Source of the DNA: Dichotomocladium elegans
Taxonomy: Eukaryota > Mucoromycota > Mucoromycetes > Mucorales > Lichtheimiaceae
Assembly (NCBI GenBank): GCA_025716815.1
Contig: JAIXMN010000012.1
Location: 496,001-560,000, forward strand
Length of the DNA stretch: 64,000 bases
Reading direction: 5' to 3'
The notes under the pieces are model-generated. The model was not told where the DNA came from, did no database searches, and saw only the letters and a program-made list of their open reading frames with translations. Numbering within the stretch: position 1 is the first letter of the stretch; each line of letters opens with the position of its first letter. Positions 50,155 to 62,443 of this stretch are shown here, piece after piece. A program made the translations under genes and the position numbers.

Positions 50155-51222
50155 ATGTACATTCCGCCAACTCTCATTCCTGTTCTGACCGTCCTGGCGA
50201 CGGTCTTTGTGTCGATGGCGCCTGTTTCTGCAAAGGTTCAGAAATGGACATTTCCTAACTGGAACAAGTACAAGCACAACGAGGCCGGCTGGCGCAAGAC
50301 CTGGGGAATTGCTCCGGACGATGGCTGGACATGGCCCGAGGACGATCATGGGAACCACAAGGTTATTTCCGATCCTGCTGCTGCTAATCGAAAGACTGCT
50401 CCTGCTTCAGTCCTTGAGGTCGATTATCCCGCAGGCAGCTCCAACCCGAGCGAATCGCCCCAGGGCGGCATTGGCTTCTATGCGCATCCGATCCATTTCA
50501 AAGAACCACCCAAAACCATCACGTTCGAATACCAGGTCTACTTTCCAAAGTCCTTCACCTGGGTCAAGGGTGGCAAACTTCCCGGGCTTTATGGCGGACA
50601 TCGACAATGCTCGGGAGGGGTGAATGCAGACGATTGTTTCTCGACGAGGTAAACAAAGGAGGGAGTTGGTTCAATTTTTGTTCTTATATTCAATCGATGG
50701 ATGAAACCACCCCCTCCATCCCAATAAAAGATTCATGTGGCGGCGAGGCGGTGAAGGCGAGATTTACGCCTACATTCCCGAGAAACTTCAGCCAAAGACG
50801 CTCTGCAAGGAAAAAAACGTCATTTGCAATCCAGACTATGGCTACAGCCTGGGCCGTGGCGCATGGACCTTCCCACGAGGAAAATGGGTCACGGTCACGC
50901 AAACGATCCGAATGAACTCCCCCGGCAATGCCAACGGCGCCATATTCGTCAAGGTGAATGGGAAACAGGTCCACGCACAGGGCCATATCGCAATCCTGTC
51001 CAAGAAGACCGACCGGACCATGGTCGGCATCAGTATGTTGCATAAACCCAATCTCCCCTCCGAGAGAGCACATTGTTCGTCCTAACCGTTTCTTTCTTTC
51101 TTTTGTTTTTTTCTCTTTCCATAGTGTTTGATACCTTCTTTGGTGGCAATAGCAGAGATTGGGCGCCCAAGAAGAAGATGAACACGTTCTTCAAGGGGTT
51201 TTCTATCACAGCTACCTACTAG
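50155..51222 (+). CDS. Secreted polysaccharide lyase, PL14-like
   Basis: Predicted extracellular enzyme of 297 aa. Exons: 50155-50648, 50731-51032, 51125-51222. A signal peptide covers about residues 1-26 (IPVLTVLATVFVSMAPVSA). The mature part shows the jelly-roll alginate/glucuronan-lyase-like fold pattern of fungal PL14-type proteins: EYQVYFPKSFTWVKGGKLPG followed by LYGG, then FMWRRGGEGEIYAYIP, YGYSLGRGAWTFPRGKWVTV, IFVKVNGKQV and the C-terminal FDTFFGGNSRDWAP. By family it cleaves uronic-acid polymers; the Mucorales cell wall contains glucuronans, so a role in wall turnover or plant polymer use is possible but unproven. Catalytic residues cannot be assigned with certainty from sequence alone. 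Confidence 0.83.
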
Positions 51223-51656
51223 ATCTTCCCCCTCCGCCAAATTCGGTTGATGCAGATATAGAAACGACTGGATTCGTTTGTAGATAGATAGACATAGAGA
51301 TATACAGTATGCTTTGATAACACAACATCAACCCACCCTGTATGCCTCGCACTGTACTTATTACATGTACTACCCAAAAAAAATTCCAAAAAGAACTGCT
51401 CGATCGATGACCTCATGATAGACTCACAGATAAAATAAAATGGCCAAGCTTCCTTATCCTTTATGTGTTCATTGATAAATCATATTCATGCACATGGCCG
51501 AGATAGCACAATGATAAATGATAAGCTTACTCGCTAAAGAAGAATACGTAGCTCCTCAAGGAGATGAGGGGCAGGAATACGTATACTGTACTGCGGGGGA
51601 GGGTAGGTCCTTGTGGTTATTATTACATGGAAGAATCTAAGCGTGTCTTAATCGAT
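51223..51656. other. Convergent intergenic segment
   Basis: 3' flanks of the lyase gene (plus) and the DUF2235 gene (minus). AT-rich, no gene. Confidence 0.55.
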
Positions 51657-53298
51657 CTATTGCTTTATGCGCGGAATTCGGGCAACTACCCTCAGACTGT
51701 TTTTAAAGTTTTCAACCGTCTTTGACGGATAAAGCGCGAGTTGATCGGGCGTCAAGTACTGGTCAAACTGGCCGTTCAGGTAGAGACATTTAACGGACGG
51801 AAAAAGACGGGGGTCAATAAACCGATCCGTACGTGGCATCAATCGGTATATCATCTCCGCTTTGTACGAGTCGTTGAAAGAAAAGCCCTGTGGGCCACAC
51901 ACTTCGGGAATCGAACGTCTAGAGGACCGAAGGATCAGGAACCGATCACAAGAAAAAAGCCATGTGTTGTGGGTTTACCTGAGCATCAGGCCACGATCCT
52001 GAGCTTTGATCAGCATCCACTGAAGAACATGGTTGCTGAGAACCTCGGACGCGCCAGGACCGCCGATCACATCACTATGATTACCCGGAAACCAAATTTC
52101 CTCGAGTTCTTGGTTCGGAGCCATACCCTTTCCTAGCGTCATGACAGTTGGATTGAACCATTTGCGTTGCTCATGAATAGCAATCGCGTGGAAAGCAGAT
52201 TGTACACGTCGAGATATGGTGGCGTCGTGAAACCGATGCAAGTTATGAAAAGCGGTGTATACTAAAGTAGACTGAAGTATAAGACGTACGTTGGGGGGGG
52301 CAGGAGGTTGGATGGATTGCATGAAAAACTTACACAAGGAGCCGCCGAGATACCAGGGCAACTTTGGCACACCAAGACTCCCTTTGAGTCATTGGGGGTA
52401 AAAAAGTGAGCTTTCTCTCTCTCCCCCCTCTCTCTGATCACCGACTCTTACTTACCAACAGTATCAAAGCAGCCAAGAAATCGGATCTTTGGATCCCAGC
52501 ATTGGTATTGCTTACGAAAAGCATTGTTCTTGAGCTTTCGTTTGGATCGGTCATCGGATCGGTCATGATAAAGGCGGTAGGCTATCATTCCTGCTTCCTT
52601 GATGTTTTTGCATGGCAACAGACCGACGTTGTCAATCATTCCTGCTAAACTTCGAGCGGCATAGGCTACATGTATAATATATATGGCATAGCATAGTTGG
52701 TATTCTCCTCTCTCTCCCTCCCCCCTCCCGCCGCTCCACCCCACGCATAAAAGATAGCTAACCTCCACGCGATGCGCCGATAAGCCAAATCTCGTCCTTT
52801 TTGTCATCTCGGTAGTTCATACTCAAGAACTCGTAGGCTCCCATGATTTGGTCACTGATGCCGAGACCAAAGGCGCCTCCGATATATTTCTTGAGACCCT
52901 CAGCTTCTGCCGCAACGCCGGGAAAGTATCCAGCAATCTGGACCCAAAGTTCAGGTGAAGTTTTACAGTCGCTGCAACAACTGCTGTTGCTGGTGGTAAT
53001 GGTAGTAGTAGTAGTAGTAGTGGTCGTGTTGGCTTCATTTGGAAAAGGTGCTGCTATCTGGATACACTTGTAAAAGCGATATGTGTTGGTTTGTGCTACA
53101 GAACCTGTGTTACAAACCGTGGTAACGGAGCATCGATACGCGTCTTGTACCTGATGGGGTGTCCCAGGTGCCATCCAGGCAGACAATGAGACGTCGCCTG
53201 GCTTCATCTGGAGGATACTTTGACGGATCCACTTCTGTGTGAGAGGACATGTCGTCATCGATGATTGTTCCAGGAGTCGGTTGAGATGCCGTGACCAT
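51657..53298 (-). CDS. DUF2235 alpha/beta-hydrolase family protein
   Basis: Predicted 430-aa protein in six exons: 53151-53298, 52763-53104, 52456-52665, 52334-52381, 51979-52261, 51657-51918. Family blocks: RRRLIVCLDGTWDTPSGS, TNTYRFYKCI, ELWVQIAGYFPGV, GGAFGLGISDQIMGAYEFLS, the nucleophile elbow EIWLIGASRGAY (GxSxG Ser), IRFLGCFDTVGSLGVP, AIAIHEQRKWFNPT and EEIWFPGNHSDVIGG. This is the DUF2235 family, related to the Tle1 phospholipases of bacterial type VI secretion, and commonly found as uncharacterised fungal hydrolases. A nine-Thr run followed by Ser/Cys residues, encoded by a triplet repeat (52998-53032), is inserted after the second block. No signal peptide. Substrate unknown; lipase activity is an inference. 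Confidence 0.86.
52998..53032 (-). repeat. Triplet repeat coding poly-Thr in the DUF2235 gene
   Basis: Plus-strand ggt/agt triplets (tggtagtagtagtagtagtagt and neighbours) read as Thr codons on the minus strand inside exon 2. In frame, likely length-variable. Confidence 0.75.
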
Positions 53299-54624
53299 AC
53301 TAAACTGCTAAGCTACTTGGATCGGGATTGCTGGTGATATTTCTCTTTGTCCTTCTCTTTTCTCTTCTTTCACTCTTTCCAACCCCTCTCTGTCTTGCTC
53401 GGGGGAAAGGCTTTATATAGACGGTGGCAATGTCATCCCGGCACCGTTGTCACAAGAGTCGAAAGTAAACTTGTATCCATGCAAAAAATGTAAACTGCAT
53501 ACAACTTGCCGTATTTGATCTCGGCACAAAAAAAAAAGCGAGACAGAGCGCGCGCGCGCGCCATGCGGGATGGTTGCAAGTCAGTGGGGTGGGGGGTGAG
53601 TGGGCACAGATATGCAAGGGCAAACCCAGATTCTACATGACATGTGCTGCGAGCCAAAGTTTACTTCATACAAAGAAAGTGTCGTAAACTCACGCCAGAG
53701 AGGAGAGCAGAATCAAAAAAGATACATTTGGACGAATTATGCGCTACTCACTACACAAATGTCTAAAAAGGGTAGGTGCATGATGTGTGAGATGCTCTCT
53801 CATTGTCACATTGACAGCCCTGCTTGATCTGACTCGGTCTGATCAAATCAATAATGCATTTGTCTTCTGCATAAGCTCCTTGTGCGATGCTGATGTCATG
53901 TAACAAAAATCCCCCGCCCCGTGTTTGACCCCCGCTCGGCCGTCGAAAGTGTTCGACCGTGAGAGACAGCAGTGCCGTTCTGTGTACTTTTTGCTGTATC
54001 CGGTGCCTGTGTGGTTTTCTGCTGCCAACCAATCAAGGCTTCGATCTCGAGCCGTCAGAGGCATGGTCGAGAGATATAGGCTGGACGGCGGAGGATGGTG
54101 AAAGGAACAGGCTGCAAGGATCTAACGGACGCTTCGGGCTTTTCACTCACCCAATATACACCATTTGTCATCCGCAATGGGGGATATTCACCCGATGCAT
54201 CATGTGAGTAAGCAGCATTCCATTCTTTAGGATCACCCTCTACTGTCTTTAGAGATTACCAAAGTAAATTTTTGTAAGCCGGTCTTCCAGGGACACGGCC
54301 AACCCCCTTTTTTTTTTACTAGCCCAACTGCCTGCCCAACTGCCTACCCCTCCCACCCACGAAAATTTATAGGCAAAGCCCCCAGTTGAGGGAGAACAAA
54401 AATCTCAGGGCGTAATAAAAAAAAAAGTAATAGTCGGTTTTTCATCGGATGGATCCGCTTCCGTCGATTCCCGCAGTGCGGAGCATGTGAAAAGAGCGCG
54501 GGAATTCCCGATATTTCCAAGTTTTTACCAACGCCTTCAAAAATGGAATTCACACACCCACAAGTGCGCGCCACCCCACATACCCACACACCTTGTTCCC
54601 CTTCCTTTATATTCATCACACACC
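53299..54624. promoter_or_regulatory. Divergent intergenic region, DUF2235 / succinyl-CoA ligase alpha
   Basis: 1.3 kb. A (CG)n run sits at 53549-53562 and a T-run at 54307-54318. Open frames at 53763-54064 and 54344-54619 are motif-free. Both promoters must lie here. A TTTATATTC element at 54606-54614 is too close to the ATG to act as a TATA box. Confidence 0.5.
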
Positions 54625-56053
54625 ATGTTCAGATCTGCCACAAAACTTACCCGTAATGCAGGTGAGAATGGGGAGGTGGAAGGAGGGATGGGGGATTCAC
54701 GCCGCAACATCCAACTGAGTGTGTATTTCCTTCCTCTCCAGGTGCTATTGCTCGCCGCAACTTTGCCAGCCAGTCTGGCTATGACAAGACTATCAAGAAC
54801 CTTATGATCAACGCCGATACCAAGGTCATCTGCCAGGGCTTCACGGGCAAACAGGTAATTGGGGGAGAGCCATCGCTGCGGCAATGGGCGGTCCTGAGGA
54901 ATGGAACAAGACCATAGTAAGATGCCGATTGACAAACATCTCCGTTCATCTTTGCAGGGCACCTTCCATTCTGAACAGGCTATTGCTTATGGCACCAAGA
55001 TGGTCGGCGGTGTTTCGCCCAAGAAGGCTGGCGAGACCCACCTGGGCCTTCCTGTCTTTGGTTCTGTCCGCGAGGTAGGAAAAAGGAAGTGGGGGTGGAG
55101 AGGAAACGAAGAGAAAACCAACACCCCCGTTTTGGTTCTCTAGGCTGTCCAGGAGACGAAAGCCGATGCTAGCGTAATCTATGTCCCTCCTCCTGGCGCT
55201 GCGGCTGCCATCCTAGAGGCCATTGAGAGCGAGGTTCCTCTCGTTGTTGCTATCACAGAGGGTATTCCTCAGCACGACATGGTCCGTGTGAAGCAGGCGC
55301 TGATGACCCAGGACAAGACGCGACTGGTGGGCCCCAACTGTCCTGGTATTATTGCACCGGAGCAGTGCAAGATTGGCATCATGCCAGGTCACATTCACAA
55401 GCGCGGTAAGATCGGTATTGTGTCTCGCTCAGGCACCTTGACCTACGAGGCCGTCAACCAGACCACCCAGGTTGGTCTTGGCCAGACTCTTTGCGTCGGC
55501 ATTGGTGGTGATCCCCTGAACGGCACCAACTTTATTGACTGTCTCAAGGTTTTCATGGAGGATGACGCCACCGAAGGTAACAAAAAGAGGGAGTGGGAAA
55601 GTGGACGTGTCTCTCACGGTCTGTGTAATACAAAGGTATCATTATGATTGGTGAGATTGGTGGTACTGCAGAGGAGGAGGCCGCCGAGTTCTTGAAGCAG
55701 TACAACCTCAGTCGTGATGTCCCCAAGCCTGTGGTGTCCTTCATCGCCGGCTTGACCGCTCCCCCCGGTCGTCGAATGGGTAAGGAAAACGCCAAACCTG
55801 TATAGTGCCTTTTCATTTATTCTGAGTTTCCTTTTCCGCTTAGGCCACGCTGGTGCCATCATCTCAGGTGGTAAGGGCGGTGCTCAGGATAAGATTGCTG
55901 CTCTCGAGAACGCGGGTGTCATTGTCACTCCTTCGCCCGCCAAACTTGGTTCTATGCTCAAAGAGGTAAAGTGAGGGACGAATAGGCCTTCTTGGAGGAA
56001 TGGATCCACTCATATATTTCTGTTAGGCCATGTCCGCTGCAGGCCTTGCGTAA
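54625..56053 (+). CDS. Succinyl-CoA ligase alpha subunit, mitochondrial
   Basis: TCA-cycle enzyme subunit that binds CoA and carries the phosphohistidine. Exons: 54625-54661, 54742-54854, 54958-55074, 55144-55576, 55636-55779, 55844-55965, 56027-56053, giving 330 aa. The N-terminus is basic and Ser/Ala-rich with Arg-Arg-Asn-Phe-Ala (ARRNFASQS), a mitochondrial presequence. Then [20 protein letters not shown] (CoA-binding fold), [75 protein letters not shown] and [14 protein letters not shown] with the active His. The last exon is only nine codons. The partner beta subunit is not in this window. Confidence 0.96.
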
Positions 56054-56229
56054 ATCCTTAGACTCTACCCTTCATGTCCAACCTAGCCCGCCACCCGACC
56101 ACTTCCTCTTATTATTCCACACGCATCTATGCCAGCATGGAGAAAGGTTGTCGATAGAAAAAAAACTATATTGTACACATTGCTTATTATGAACATTCAT
56201 CCTGTTACTATCAAAAGCTCGTTTTTGTT

Positions 56230-57010
56230 ATGATGGGTCGTTGCAAAGGAATTTTGAGACTGCAGAACGATAGGACTTTCACGTGTGATCTGATGTCGGT
56301 TGGGTCACCTTGTGGTGGTGACGACACGTACCTCAATGGCAACCACACAACAACCGTCAGACCACCCACTGGGTGTCCAATGCTCTTCAGAGACAGAGAT
56401 CCACTTGACCCTGACCGTATGGACCGGGCTAATCTTCCCTAATGGAAAAGTAAGCATAAGCATAATTAAACGACAGTTGAAAGATAAAAGGATTTTCCTG
56501 CTATGATCTGTTATGAAGCTTTTCCTAACTGATGTACAGAAAGAAAGGAGACTTGAGTGGACTACAAGCTAGGCTCGAATGGGCTATCGCAGCCTGGAGG
56601 ATGGTGATTGATTTGATGACTCTCGGTTTTGCCTAAAAACCACATCGAGGATCATCAGAAAGACAGAAGAGAGCTTTAATCCTAAGCACATGCTTCTTAC
56701 ATGTAAGTCTGGTAAAGGCGCAACCATGATTTGGGGGCTGCTTCCACACGGGAAGACTCGGATTCTTGATGAGAATGCAAGGTAATGGACACAGAGCAAG
56801 TATGTCTAAATACACTTGAGTAACTTTGTATGTGTCGGCTTTGCCTTTTTTCAAACGCGTGTAAAATGTTCTTTGCAGACGAACGAGGAGAAAGTGTATG
56901 CAACAAATGAAGAGCAAAAAAAGAAACTGCACAAGAACGCTTATTTGGAGAAGTTGGTTAGAGTAAACCAGCCATGATTATCGTTAGAGCCGATTCTTAT
57001 CTTGAAGTTA
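56230..57010 (+). mobile_element. Fossil Tc1/mariner-type transposase, second family
   Basis: Broken plus-strand reading that still shows the Tc1 order of motifs. Near 56445-56475 is VSISIIKRQLKD (HTH-type). KLFLTDVQKERRLEW is at about 56515-56560, DDSRFCLKTT (first DDE Asp context) at about 56615-56645, and FNPKHMLLTCKSGKGATMIW then G at about 56670-56740. Stops and frameshifts lie between the blocks, and the region after 56800 is poorly conserved. It differs in sequence from the DDE_3 copies elsewhere in the window, so it is a separate, older insertion. No terminal repeats could be placed. Confidence 0.6.
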
Positions 57011-58254
57011 CGGATCCGGTTTGTTCAATTTCGATTATCTACGTTGTTCCGCCAACTAAAGACTTGACACCTAGGAGATACCTGCTGCGGTTATGGGTCC
57101 GATGAGCACGGAATCTGATCATTCTATTTGCAACGAAAAAGTGTTACACTCTTTGAGCATTTGGGCCTTTTCTCGAGTTAAACCGATTCCATGGTCAACC
57201 CTCCATGTTTAAAAAAAGTGAGGTTTCTATTCCTTGAGTTTTGACCGAATGACAGCGACTTTAACATTGTATTCAATAGACTATGTTTGCCCAGCAATGC
57301 CAGTCTTATTTCACCAGAATCAATGGATTTTTGTGTACTATTTTGGCCTCTACGCGACTGCAATCTTTGCAGGCAACAGATATACCATCCCTGTAGGGGC
57401 TATCAGACACCAGCATCGCAGTGTTTGATGAGGTTATTGATGATAGGTAAAGAGGGGGTCAACGGGCATAAGGTTTGCAGTATTATACTTTATTTTCCCA
57501 AAATAAAAAGTCGCATAAATTTTATAAAGCTGTCGTATCATGTCGATATTCATTAGTCAGCTGAAAACAGTAACTCTTCCTCATACATTTTAATTTACCT
57601 CCGGAGGGTACCTTGACGATCACCAGGACGGAAAGGCGAAGAGTGGGAGGAGGAGGACGGAGGAGCCCAACAGCGAGATGAGAAAGGAACGCAATGGGAC
57701 TAGAGGCAGCAGCGGAAGAAAGAGCGGAAGAACGTCCAAGGACTCCTCTCTTCCATGACTCATCAAAGCAGGGTATGATTGGTCAATCTGCAATGGCGAG
57801 TGGATGTTAGATTGTAATAAACAAGTTAATATTTTAGCAATCATACCGCATGAGAACATGGGAGCGAGGATCAGGATTTCTCGGCTATCCAGTATAAACT
57901 AACATATACTCCACAACGAATTCACAGCATGAAAAGCTATTTGTCTCCTGCTTCGCTGCAGAGTTGTTTTCCTTTACAATATGACACCATGGTGGTATCT
58001 TGTTTAGTTCTACTTCTTCAATATATCCAGGACACAACCTAAACTCTCATGGTTCTATCTAGAGGTAATGATCTTTATCCACATCCATACTATGATGACT
58101 ACTGTAGAATTATCACAAGTTGGACCATAGTTTTACCCCATTACGACAGTGAACTAGATACCGGTAAGAATGCGAGACGAACCTTTGGAAATCGTTCAAC
58201 TTTTAAGTTATTTGATGCTTCACTGATTCGCGTCATCCGTGTCTCACTTTCCAA
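57011..58254. other. Gene-poor stretch between transposon fossils
   Basis: AT-rich apart from a purine-rich patch at 57625-57740. Only short open frames. The right end (58150-58254) is still alignable with the 3' end of DDE_3 copy 1, so the neighbouring element may extend to about 58150. Confidence 0.45.
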
Positions 58255-59410
58255 TGACCTATTACATTTTACTTTGCTCTTTACAGCCGTCCAAACTGTT
58301 CAATAGGATTGATTCAGGAGAGTAGTAGGGAAGATAGGTAAATCGGTATCCTTGAAACTCGACGTATTTAGAGCAATCATCAGGATTATGAATAGGTGCA
58401 TTACCCATTATTAAATAATGGCCCTTCATATGATCATACTTACCCATTTCATCCATGGTATGTTTAAGAAAGCTTAGGTAGTGTCCAGTTCCAGTTCCTT
58501 GGCTTGCAGCTATGGACAGTCCCGCTCTTTTTCTTTTCTTGGCTGGTGGCTGTGGGAGTCTCAAGGTACATTTAATGATGCCTGATACCGAAATTGCTCC
58601 CAAGACGGCAGTTGTTTTCGCTCTTGTTTTTGGCATTGTAACTACTGTAAAAACCCCTTTCTTGGACCATGCCATGCTCCGCTTCATGTGAATATGAAAT
58701 CCGGACTCATCAAGGAGAACATAGCGTTTTCTAAAGTCAATGTCAGCTATGTCCCATTGGCGCACCCAGTCAAGGCGCTCTTGGATCGTTGCATCACTAT
58801 TCCTGGCTACAGCTGAAACCGAGTCTGCTTTGATGACAAATTGCATTCAGTAATCGATGGAGCGTCGTTTCAATACTTCAAGACCCTCCAATCTCTGGTG
58901 CACTTGCTTGCTTCATCAGTTGACCTAGGACAATTCATAGATTCTGATCAACCCGTTCTAAAATAGCATTCTTATGCTCTTCGATGAGAATACGTAAACG
59001 ACCCCTGCCTTTACGTTTCTTAGAAGTGCTGTCAGGGTCCTTTTCATACTGGAATACCCATCGCTGAGCGGACCGAACATGGAATTCCTAGCAGCTGATG
59101 CGCTCAAGACCTTCCCAAACATCAGTTTGAAAAATATGAGCTTATCTTTTTCGGTGTACATTGTGTAGCCGCGCTTAAAGTCTGTTTCTTTCATCTGAAT
59201 GTCTGTATCCTTTTGTTTGGGGATATGCGGTAGCAACAAGTTCAGGGCTACCCCCACAAGGTAGCCTACGCAGATATTCTGTTTGAGAACAAACGGATTG
59301 AAGAAAATGCATTTCCTCACCAACGACATAGTCCATAGATTCAGGACGACCATGCTCACCAACGGCATGGGCTTTTCCATCTTCGATAAATGATCTAGAT
59401 TCATACACCG
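58255..59410 (-). mobile_element. Decayed DDE_3 (Tc1/IS630-type) transposon, copy 3
   Basis: The most intact of the three related copies. The N-terminal part is at 58958-59408, in two frames (SVCSQTEYLRRL; ERNRL / FKRGYTMYTEKDKLIFFKLM). A damaged HTH part follows, and a 194-codon open stretch at 58262-58846 holds the catalytic region: QERLDWVRQWDIADIDFRKR, YVLLDESGFHIHMKRSMAW (first Asp-Glu region), AVLGAISVSGIIKCTLRLPQ, GTGTGHYLSFLKHTMDEM and KGHYLIMGNAPIH. The second catalytic Asp of the family DNAPIH motif is Gly, and the YSPELNPIE block is frameshifted to YSPESILLN, so it is catalytically dead. Similarity to copy 1 continues on the 3' side to about 58150. Confidence 0.82.
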
Positions 59411-62400
59411 TAGTTATTGGCCATAAATATGTCTTTTGTTACTTTTCTTGATAGTCTGAAGCAAAAAAAGCTCGGCTATATCAAGCAGGACCCTGGCACA
59501 CTCGTCTAATATCCATTTATCAAACAACCCGACTGTGTTCTGAATCAAAAAGACAAGTCATCACCCTTCAAAAGAGGGATACTTAAAAACACCGCGTCTC
59601 TATATGTTGGACATCGTTCAACATGTGTAAGTATTAAACAAATAGGAGTTTACCATGAGAAGAAGAATACCAAGCTAATGGCAGATCATATTCATATATA
59701 TAGCATTACACAGTTTTGACAATTAGGGATCTGGCTCAGTAGCTTCTGAAATAGCCATATACAGTCATTTCGCAGTGTTTTTATAATGGCGGCTATTTTG
59801 CAGGCCATTCGGTCACATATGGGAGCAAGATGGACTTGCTTGCAGCGAGATGTTTGTGCAGAGAACAATGCGATCTATGTAGCAATGAGTGGAAGCGAGA
59901 GGGAGTTTGCGACCCCATGGTTCTCACACAACAGGCGAAAAAAAACTTACGGACAAATGCGACAATTCTATCAAAATTGACCAAAATAAGATGTACAAAT
60001 TCAACGATTGCAATGGATCGGGCGGGTTGCTGGAATGCTTCAATCTTCTTTTTATCCTAGTTCTCTGAATTGATAATCATTGAATACTATCAACAAGAGA
60101 ATAGGCGTGAACAGCCACGCAGATAGCCTATGTTTTATCGACTGTACCTTTGTAGCGAAATCATTCGAAATTCTCATGATACCCCCTGTTCTCAAAAGTA
60201 AAAGTCCAGCCATTGCAACTCAATGCCTTGGTTTAAATGGAAAGTAATAACTACATAGTAACAGCTTTATTAAGTATACAAAGATTTTATGTTATCGATA
60301 AACCATTGTATATGATTAGAACATGCTGGCAAGAACGGTCGCTCCTCATCGTGGGATCGTAGATTCTAGACATCATACCGTCACATCTACCACAATACCT
60401 ACCCCCTGTTGTCATCACACCGAAGCAACGCAACCAAAACTTGACCGATCTATCGAGATAATGAATAATAGTCAGTCCTATTTCAATAGCACCGCTATAC
60501 ATATAATAAAAAACAAGCATTATACTCATATTTCCCCCAGTACGCTCGATTGCACCGTATGCAAAAAGAATAAATAAGTGCAAAACTTTCTTTTTCGATA
60601 GTGTAATAGAACTACACACATTTGTGCGAGTACTCACGGAGAGCATCTGATATCCATCTTGGAGGAAATTCGAACGCGGCGATAAGAACAGTGATTATAA
60701 CAATACAACATGGGGATACGCGACATCACATGGCATCTTTGTTTATATAGTAGACAGTAATGGGATAATAGCAGTTCAGATACAGCGGATGGTTATCGCA
60801 AAGAAAAGCAAATGTAATACATAATATTGTCGCCGGAGATACGGTCTTGATCGTCATATATCCTTGTAGTATCTTCGTCTTCCATCAGTGGGTGACCCAC
60901 CATTATAGTTATTGCTACAAATAGCATCTGGTAGCTGCAAAGATCGGACGATAGGCGCTGCGCTACGAATGATACACCATATGAATGGAGCGCAATCATA
61001 CTTCTATACCACGTCATCGGGACGTCCCTGTTTCATTCGATAAACTACTGTCTGAAAACAGAGTTAACAAGCTGATTCCTTTGACATCCTGTTCCAAAAG
61101 AAAAAATGGGGATAGCAAGTTGAGAGTAATGATTCCGGGTCTAATGTACAAACCATGACTTGAATTTTTAATTGGTATAAAGACTCCAGTGCGATTCATG
61201 GGATCGTGGCTAACTCCTTGCTCCTCAGCAAAGTTTGGCATTGCGCCCGCATCCTAAAAGCTTTTAGAGACCTTTCTTTCAGTCATCGGTCAACTGCTCT
61301 CCCGTGGGACCTCCCCCAGCGGTCAGCTTCGCCGCTTCGCTGGAAATCGGCACGGGCGACATTGATCACTCTTTCATTACATCTATTCTACGCTACTGTC
61401 CCTATTATTCGCCATCTTGGGCTGATATCGGGTGAAGGATGCTTCCACTTTTGATCACTTCCAAAAATGCCTGATGCCCTACCCCTGTGGTACTCGGGCC
61501 CGCCATCGCAACGAGGTCCCCGCCACCTGACATATGGGAACCTCCAACGCATCGTCCCTCCATCATCGCAATGTATCTTGAATTCCCCCTGCCGACTTTG
61601 CCGCCATCCTCCCAACCTGTAAGGATGAATATGGCCGCTTGCTTCCTCCAACGCCCTTTCGATCTGTTGTACTTCCCTCTTCTCACTCCTCCGGCCCCAC
61701 CCTGCTCTCCATGTCGCCTTCCTCCTTGACTTCCAGTCCATAGTCGCATGCACATCCTTCAACATGGGATGCCCACTGGCAATTGCTCTTCGAGGAACTG
61801 CCGGTTCCGGCCGAATCAAGCGGCTCCTCAGGCCATCATTCTGATCCGTTGCATCCATGCTGAGAATCATATGAAATATTCCCACCAGTTAGTGTGGTAG
61901 TAGTCTTTTGCTCCCCTGTACGCCTGTTGATATGTACCTAGAATCAGTATATTTCACACGAGCGCCGCTTTGGAATATCTGGCTATGAGTCTGAAGCGAG
62001 TTGTACACACCTTTTTCGTCACGGGGATTAAAAATGCGCAGTAGGTCGTCGTTACCTCGCGCTGCCTTGCCCTCTTTATTTTTTTTCTTTTTTTTGGGGG
62101 GGAGGGTGGATACTCCTGATCGATCTTCCACTATTGCTCTCTCGCACACACACTCTCTCTTTTGTGCACACAAGCATATATGCATCTCGCTTGCAGCAAC
62201 CTTCTACTTTAAAGTTGGGAAGAAAAAATATAGCCGCGCGCTTTTCTCTCTTTTCTTTTTTTTTGCACCCTCACACATATCCTTCTTCGGCAAACGCACT
62301 CTCCATCCCGCTCGTTCTTCGTGTACATATATATACACATATACATATATAGTTCTTGTTCCCTTTAATTTTTTTATATACCTTTCTCCGTCTCTCAGCA

Positions 62401-62443
62401 AGTAGTAGAAGCGAAGCAGCATCGCGCCAATTATAGTCAACAC
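59411..62443. other. Gene-poor stretch upstream of the PAK kinase gene
   Basis: No supported gene in 3 kb. 61250-61890 is more GC-rich than its surroundings and open on both strands for 80-165 codons, without a motif; it could be a fragment of another repeat. The last 450 bp (62000-62443) have long T and C/T tracts, typical of the leader of a regulated fungal gene. Confidence 0.4.

Noticed and set aside
61388..61885. 165-codon minus-strand frame in GC-richer DNA
   Set aside because: Arg/Gly/Trp-rich with equally open frames on the other strand and no start context or family; left as unexplained intergenic DNA.
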